From the NCBI GenBank assembly GCA_015680685.1, contig MNCI01030955.1, positions 1,132,120 to 1,196,119 of the forward strand: 64,000 bases of DNA, in the 5' to 3' direction. A program made the translations under genes and the position numbers. Below are positions 57,988-64,000 of this stretch, one piece after another. Position 1 is the stretch's first letter; every line of letters begins with the position of its first letter. The notes under the pieces were generated by a model. It was not told the origin of the DNA, made no database searches, and was given only the letters and a program-made list of their open reading frames with translations. Origin of the DNA: Gnetum montanum (taxonomy: Eukaryota; Streptophyta; Gnetopsida; Gnetales; Gnetaceae).

Positions 57988-58991
57988 TGATGAGTGACGA
58001 GATACCCCCTACACTCAACCATACAAATACGAGCGTAGCACGCATAATCGAGTCGAACTCCGCAGACTAAGTGCCTAAACACCCCATGGAACACTTGGGG
58101 TTAACCATTCGTTGTCTTCCCAGACTTACTTGTAATCGTCACGGTGTATGTTTAAGCAAGTCTGAGGTATATGATTTTTATGGTCTTTTATGTTTTTATG
58201 TCTTCTATGCTAAGGGTGAAGGGTTGAGAAGCTAACTAACTCTAACTAATGAACTAAGTCTAAATTACCTAGCATCAACATCCGTTCCCACTTACCGTAC
58301 ACACCTTGAACTGATGCAACTGTGGTTACCAAACGCTAATCGTTGCTGGGATCACCACACGTAACGCACGTGCTCGAAGTGGTCGTATTGAGGCACCTAA
58401 CTAGCCTAAGCACAACGAGCATCTATACCTTGATTATCCGTACACATCCTTAGACGCTCATAATCAAGTCGTACTCATTCTGCGTTACTAGGAGGAAAGG
58501 GTGAGAGAGAATCTACTTGCGATGAGCATCCGTTCCTTGATTATCCGTACACATTCGTAAATGCTCGTAATCAAGTCGTACTCATTCCGCATTACAAAAA
58601 TAATAAATAACATGTAATAAATAACAAGTACTAAAATCCTATTCCATGCACTGCAAGATTTATCCAAGAAGCTCGTCTTTATTACCGTACACAACTTGTG
58701 TTCAGGTACAATGTTGCTCAAATAAAGGTCCGTTCACTTTAGGACTCCTACTATGGGCACATGGAAAATAATCTATCTCTAGAGTGATAAATCTGCCAGA
58801 GTTTTCCTACTTCTAGCCTAGGATGAGGAATAAGGGGAGTGTCGCCTCTTATTTATAAATATGGCGGTGGACCGCGATATCACGTACGCGACATCGCAGG
58901 GGACGATGCGATATTGCGTACACGATATCGCATGGGATGCGATATCGTGATGGCCGCGATATCGCGGCTCATGTGATATCATGTCTCATCA
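57988..58991 (-). repeat. 5' LTR of element D
   Basis: 1004 bp, the same ends as the other D LTR. TATA ('tttataaataagagg' in minus sense) is at 58846-58860, with a long GATATCGC array upstream of it at 58868-58985. Confidence 0.95.
58868..58985 (-). repeat. GCGATATCGC palindrome array in U3 of D
   Basis: About eight GATATCGC/GCGATATC words lie within 118 bp, CpG-rich, next to the TATA box. Related arrays are at 52752-52814 and 63706-63810. Confidence 0.9.
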
Positions 58992-58996
58992 AATAC

Positions 58997-59449
58997 TGAT
59001 CCGTCTAACTCTAACCATTTAACTATTATGGAAAAATCTCAAATTCTTTGCCTTGTGCATTTCCAAATTATATCTCACACTTCTAAGTTAAAGTTGGATA
59101 CTAAGCAGTTGTGTTATTGTTTGCAGCCTTGGAGCAGATATACCAATTCGTGCACTCTTCCTCATCTCAATTTGCTACATCGGCCCGTCTCATCATAATT
59201 TTGAGCATTTTTAGCTCTCTGCTGTTCCCCTGGTCTTATTAACTCGTAGTTCTTATTGATTCCTAGCATGAGTTTGCTCTTTAGAATGTACTCCCACACC
59301 CTGTGAAGGATTATGTATCAAGATGTTTTCCTTCATCATCTGCATTTGACATTGTTCTTCTCCCTATCTAACCATCAATATGTTCAGATGTTGATCATGT
59401 ACTTAATCTCATTTAATTAATAAAATTCTCTTTTTGGGGTCCGACACCC
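58997..59449 (+). pseudogene. LINE 3' end beyond element D
   Basis: The frame continues after D with decayed coding text (PWSRYTNSCTLPHLNLL) and a T-rich 3' untranslated part, ending taataaaattctctttttgg followed by 'ggtccgacacc' and the target duplication. Confidence 0.8.
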
Positions 59450-59450
59450 C

Positions 59451-60109
59451 CCAACCATATTATATCATTGCAAGCTTAAATGCTTGGCAACCATTCCATA
59501 AGAGATGATCTAATTTTGTAGTTGATATTTGAGAGATAGAATTGGGTTGATATTTGTATATGATTGACCACATAAGTATTCATCTCACTACTAATTTAAC
59601 TAGTTGCATAGTGACTACAAATATTGTTAGTATTACTAACCAAAAGTCTAGTGTGTTAATCATCTATCTAGTAACTATGTGATTAGTCTAGTCTATAGTG
59701 CGCTAGGTACTTATGTGATTAGTCTAGTTGATAAGTGTTACCTATCTAGATTGGGTTTTGTTTGGGTATAGTGGATATTGGTGGAGCCTCTTTTCAATTA
59801 TTTTTACTTTTAAATATGTATTTTAGTTATTATTGATTATTTGACATTCATCTATGCATGATTATATGTTTGAATACTAACTCTTTATTGTAGCTACCCC
59901 TTATGCATGACTATCTAGGTACTTGGAACCTTCAACCAAAACTCATAAAGGAAAATTTTGTAGTATATATATCCTATTGAGTTTTATTACTGATTTCCTT
60001 TATGTGTTTTTACTTTTCATATGATTCAGCTAGTTGTGATAAGGAAGTTGATGATTAGATTTTCGTTTTAGATCATTTCTAGCTTAACCATTATATTTCT
60101 AGTTATTAG
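59451..60109. repeat. X repeat, copy 1, right part
   Basis: It matches 63049-63699. The last shared text is 'ccattatatttctagtt', after which copy 2 is interrupted by an LTR. Confidence 0.95.
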
Positions 60110-61046
60110 TTTTTTTCTTTTTAAGATAGGATTTATGGGCTATGTACTTATTGTGAGGAGTTATATTTATATTTTTCTTATTCTTAGTGTAGGCCTAACT
60201 TGGTTACAATCTTTATCTATGTTATGTTGGTTGTTTTTTAATTATTTGTATTCAAAAGTTTTATTAACATTAGAGCCCAATTCTTTCTAATGAATTTATC
60301 ATATTATGCTATTGTTGTATAATTTCTATATTCATTATGCTATAATTTTTCGTTTCTATTATAGCTTAGGCATTGGAGCTATGTACTATTTTATTAGGAT
60401 ACATATTAGGTTTTGAACACATTTAGCTATTGTCACTATTTTTATTATGTTTTTTAATCGTTTTGCTTAATGTCTTTCTTACTCTTATGAACCTATTTTT
60501 ATGAATGCCTACTACTTTATTTATTATATCTTCTTGGCATCCAATGCTTTTATTAAGTAGTGAGTTCTATTTTTGTGTATATTCTCTTTATCCTTTAAGT
60601 AATACGTTTTTAGTCTAAGCCTGGTTAGACTTGGCAAAGATAAAATCGTGGATTTAAAGTTGGAGCAGAAATTTTGCCAACTTAAGTTGAATTGGCAAAA
60701 CTTTTACAATAAATTTTATTTTTAGAAATAAATCAATGGATTTAGGTATCATTTTTGTGATTTTTTAAATATAACTCTACGCGATTTACAAAGTGACTGT
60801 TAAAACATGCTCATCTCACATATTTCCTGAATATTTAAACACTCAACTATAATATTAAAATAATATTATTATTTTAAGAAACGAATACTAGACTGGTTGT
60901 GAGAGCCATATTATTATTTTAAGAAACGAATACTAGACTGGTTGGGAGAGCCCAGATATATACACGATTATTTGCATGTCAAATCCTAAACGTGATCCGC
61001 ATTGAACACAAACACCGGTTATTATAGTAAAAAGGAAATTTTATTC
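60110..61046. other. AT-rich gap with a 45-bp tandem duplication
   Basis: No gene was seen. A 45-bp unit ('aagaaacgaatactagactg' core) is repeated at 60863-60907 and 60908-60952. Confidence 0.6.
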
Positions 61047-61121
61047 ATGCGTGCAGATCAGGAGTTCACTTTAATGTGAAGAGGTGCAAGGAAACATGCA
61101 AGCGGACAGGCAGGTTCAGTT
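61047..61121 (-). repeat. Inverted copy of the 24664-24740 repeat
   Basis: This is the reverse complement of the piece downstream of the GC-rich island. It abuts the start of X copy 2. Confidence 0.85.
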
Positions 61122-63699
61122 ATAAACAACATAACAAAAAATATACACATAAAAAGTAGTAAACAACAAAAATAACAAAAAAAAATACTTTAAATAATTA
61201 AAACCATGTAATCATAAAATAGAGAAAGTCATAAACATTATAAAACAAAATATATAAAAATATGTAAACGATAAAATAAATTAGGCAAAATATGCTATTG
61301 TTTTTACCAACATCAAGAGAGTAGAGTTGATTGTTGCAATTGATCAATCATGTCCTCAACCATAGTGCACATAAACTTAGTTTTATTAGGAACTTCAGCT
61401 CATGGTTTCGTTTAGGCACTACAACAAGTATAACTATCAACACAATTAAACATTAAAACAAATTTTAACATGAAACTATAAGATACAACACTTAAAACTA
61501 AAATGCATAAATGCTTGGAGGACCATGAGGAATGTCAATGTGAGTTTCATCATCAAACGTTGAATCTTTGAATATGGCGTCTAAGGCATCCAATGCTTCA
61601 TTGACTTAAAAAATGGAATATTAAAGATCAAGATTTAAATTTAAGCTTTAAGTATCTTAACACAAGGATTAGATAGAAGGCATTGAAGTACATGTGGAAA
61701 CAACCATGTGGCAAAAAGAAATTTTATTTGCAGTAGATTTGAAAAGGATCCTTAACAAAAACAACTACTTATTTATATGTTGTTATTTCTAGATAAAGTA
61801 AGATGACACTCACACATGCTTGTGTGGGATCTCACTATCTATTCATTGAAAAAGGGAGATGGATTAATTTTCAAAGAGAATAATGCATATGCAGATTTTG
61901 CATGCATACAATAGTAGAAGATGAAGAACATATCTTTCTGAATTGTCCTTTCTTTAATGCTCTTATAATTAAATATAGCATTTATATAACAACTTTGCTA
62001 TATTTATTTAAGTTGGAGGTGTCAATTTTAAGTTATTTTCTTGATCCATCATGACTATATCAAAGTCTTTTAATAAAAACTATTTGTCCTATAGATCCTT
62101 TATGGTTTCACAAGTATGCAATTAAGCATTTCCATTTCCATTTAAGCTTTTGAATACATGAATTTCACATTACACCTATCTTGCAAAGGATCATACTATG
62201 ATTTATTTATTGTTTTATTCTTTATTTAAAATACTTTAAAATATTAAAATTATAAAATTTCAAACTTATTATACTTTCACTATGGCAACACAGTTGGATT
62301 TTATATATTATATGTTAGGTTTTGTGTGATTAATCATATCACAAGATCCAGAGAAATAATAAATAATTATGCTGACATAAATTCTCATATATTTATCATT
62401 ATTGTAACAACAATAACACCCTGCCTTAGATACCCCTTACCCCTTAGTATGTTTATGGTTTGAACCCTTAATTTCTTATGCTTTATTAATTTGTTCCTTT
62501 TGTGGACTATGCGTTTGTGATTGGAGCTATATGCCTTGCTATCCCTTTTTTAATTGCTTTTTTCTTTTTAATGTACTTTAATGTTTTATTTTTCTTTTGT
62601 TTTTATTTTATTTTATTTTTAGCATTTTCTATGTTTTAAATGCTTTATTATTATTATATCTTTAGCACTTTGGATTTTTCTTTTAATTTAGCAAATGCTC
62701 ATTGACCTCTTTTGTTGAAATTTTGAGTTAGTAGGTATCAAACAGTAGATAGATCATTGACGCATGAGACACTACCTTAGTTTGTGATTTGTTTTATTTA
62801 TATAATTTTTATTTTTAAAATTTTTAAGTTATGTTTTAGAGGATCTAATACTAGCCCCTTCTTTAGTTATGTTTTTGACCTTAGTTTTGTTATTATCTTA
62901 GGCTTAGACATAGCTATTAACTAATTCTTAAGAAGCACTCATTAGACTAGTGTTAGGAATTAGCCTATGTTAGAAGATTATTTTAATAATATTTTTAGAA
63001 TTAGAATTTTTTTATTCTTAGTTTCCCCATGAGATTACCCTTTGGCCCAACCATATTATATCATTGCAAGCTTAAATGCTTGGCAACCATTCCATGAGAG
63101 ATGATCTAATTTTGTAGCTAATATTTGAGAGATAGAATTGGGTTGATATTTGTATATGATTGACCACGTAAGTATTCATCTCACTACTAATTTGACTAGT
63201 TGCATAGTGACTACAAATATTGTTAGTATTACTAACCAAACGTCTAGTGTGTCAATGATCTATCTAGTAACTATGCGGTTAGTCTAGTCTATAATGCGCT
63301 AGGTACTTATGTGATTAGTCTCGTTGATAAGTGTTACTTATCTAGATTGGGTTTTGTTTGGGTATAGTGGATATTGGTGGAGCCTCTTTTCAATTATTTT
63401 TACTTTTAAATATGTATTTTAGTTATTATTGATTATTTGACATTCATCTATGCATGATTATATGTTTGAATACTAACTCTTTATTGTAGCTACCCCTTAT
63501 GCATGACTATCTAGGTACTTGAAGCCTTCGACCAAAACTCATAAAGGAAAATTTTGTAGTATATTTATCCTACTGAGTTTTATTACTAATTTCCTTTATG
63601 TGTTTGTACTTTTCATATGATTCAGCTAGTTGTGATAAGGAAGTTGATGATTAGATTTTGGTTTTAGATCATTTTTAGCTTAACCATTATATTTCTAGT
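61117..63699. repeat. X repeat, copy 2
   Basis: It runs through the same sequence as copy 1 and has an uninterrupted LINE target site at 63047-63061. It carries its own copies of the intron, the 'ALDAIFKDSTFDDE' exon (61535-61610, minus) and the EDEEH domain (61795-61985, plus). Confidence 0.95.
61795..61985 (+). pseudogene. RT-associated zinc-binding domain fragment in X copy 2
   Basis: The same frame and single stop as 48595-48785. Differences are few, for example CICRFCMHTIVEDEEH with R for K. Confidence 0.6.
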
Positions 63700-64000
63700 T
63701 GATGGGACGCGATATCGCATGGGCCACGATATCGCGTACGCGATATCGTGGCCGTCGCAATATCGCATCCCTCGCGATATCGTGTATGCGATACGCGATA
63801 TCGCGGTGCGTTGTCATATCTATAAATAAGAGGCGGCTCTCTCTTGTTTCCTCATCCTAGGCTAGACAATAGGAAAACTTTGGCAGATTGATCACTCCAG
63901 AGATAGAATATTTTTCCATGTGCCCGCAGTAGGAGTCCCAAAGTGAACGGATCTTTATTCGAGCAAACATTATACCTAAACACAAGTTTGTGTACGGCAA
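63700..64000 (+). repeat. LTR of a further D-family element (start only)
   Basis: It starts TGATGGGACGCGATATCGC, with a palindrome array to 63810, TATA CTATAAATAAG at 63820-63830, and then D-like R text ('cctcatcctaggctaga'). It is inserted in X copy 2 (copy 1 shows the empty site at 60109). The preceding ctagt may be the target duplication. The element continues past the window edge. Confidence 0.9.

Larger units (their letters stand above)
51869..58991 (-). mobile_element. Element D: gag-PR gypsy element lacking RT-RNase H-IN, TSD AATAC
   Basis: LTRs lie at 51869-52821 and 57988-58991, flanked by AATAC (51864-51868 and 58992-58996). On the minus strand the order is 5' LTR, tRNA-Asp site, gag, PR, a short spacer, the pol-end motif, non-coding region, polypurine tract and 3' LTR. 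Gag is the least damaged in the window, so D is probably younger than C. Inserted into the LINE. Confidence 0.95.
49692..59449 (+). mobile_element. 5'-truncated LINE, split by element D
   Basis: The LINE occupies 49692-51868 and 58997-59449. It is flanked by cccaaccatatta on the left (49679-49691) and right (59450-59462). The same site is unoccupied in X copy 2 (63047-63061). It starts inside the RT domain, typical of incomplete target-primed reverse transcription. The 3' end has 'taataaaattctc' before the duplication. Confidence 0.9.

Noticed and set aside
47885-63699. X copies as LTRs of one large element
   Set aside because: No terminal TG/CA pair, primer site or polypurine tract is apparent at their edges; the copies also start at a splice site.
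37528-64000. A 3' LTR for element G
   Set aside because: No second copy of its LTR start or body was found; the right end of G stays undefined.
1-64000. tRNA, rRNA or other structured RNA genes
   Set aside because: No cloverleaf-like or rRNA-like stretch was recognised by eye; the tRNA-related words are primer-binding sites. A tRNAscan run was not possible.

Overview
The window is almost entirely transposable-element DNA from a plant nuclear genome. The evidence is Ty3/gypsy elements of the Athila/Tat type primed by tRNA-Asp, a plant LINE with a zf-RVT domain, an ALA1-like flippase pseudogene, and no bacterial-style genes. Low gene density, AT-rich sequence, heavily stop-riddled ORFs and deep nesting suggest a very large genome, perhaps a gymnosperm. 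That last step is inference. Every retroelement ORF is broken, and the only possible host gene that is not visibly broken is a weak candidate in a GC-rich island at 24.0-24.6 kb.

Layout, left block (1-23.4 kb). A minus-strand gypsy element (E) is the host. Its gag-protease-RT lies at 19,977-23,410. Its RNase H continues at 11,093-11,267, because a plus-strand element B (11,268-19,976, target duplication ACAAT) is inserted in its pol gene. Element A (from beyond the left edge to 11,092) is inserted next to it, also in E. A carries gag and protease but no visible RT or integrase. In its middle it carries a decayed C-terminal part of a P4-type ATPase (5,570-6,530). B carries gag, lacks pol, and contains an extra decayed ORF with a long coiled coil (17,070-19,552).

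Middle block (25.2-47 kb). Element F (5' LTR 25,181-26,027) is split by C, the most complete element (26,209-36,364, target duplication ATGAT), which has LTRs, a tRNA-Asp primer site, gag, PR, RT, RNase H and IN. F's gag resumes at 36,365 and is split again at 37,528 by element G, an LTR relative of A. G is in turn split by H (39,067-45,417, target duplication TAGCC), whose 5.2 kb interior shows no recognisable retroelement domain.

Right block (46.7-64 kb). A minus-strand, apparently spliced gene relic of unknown identity (46,673-48,405) leads into a sequence, called X here, present twice (47,885-49,691 plus 59,451-60,109, and 61,117-63,699). The first X copy received a 5'-truncated LINE (49,692-51,868 plus 58,997-59,449). 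That LINE then received element D (51,869-58,991, minus strand, target duplication AATAC), a gag-protease element without pol. The second X copy keeps the empty LINE site and ends in a fresh LTR start (63,700-64,000) of the D family.

Elements B to F and the right-edge LTR share one plan: LTRs ending TGATGAG...CTCATCA, a tRNA-Asp primer site where visible, and a G-rich polypurine motif. In B, C, D and the right-edge LTR a fast-changing array of short palindromic words lies upstream of the TATA box. B and D have lost RT-RNase H-IN, and C or its relatives may once have mobilised them.
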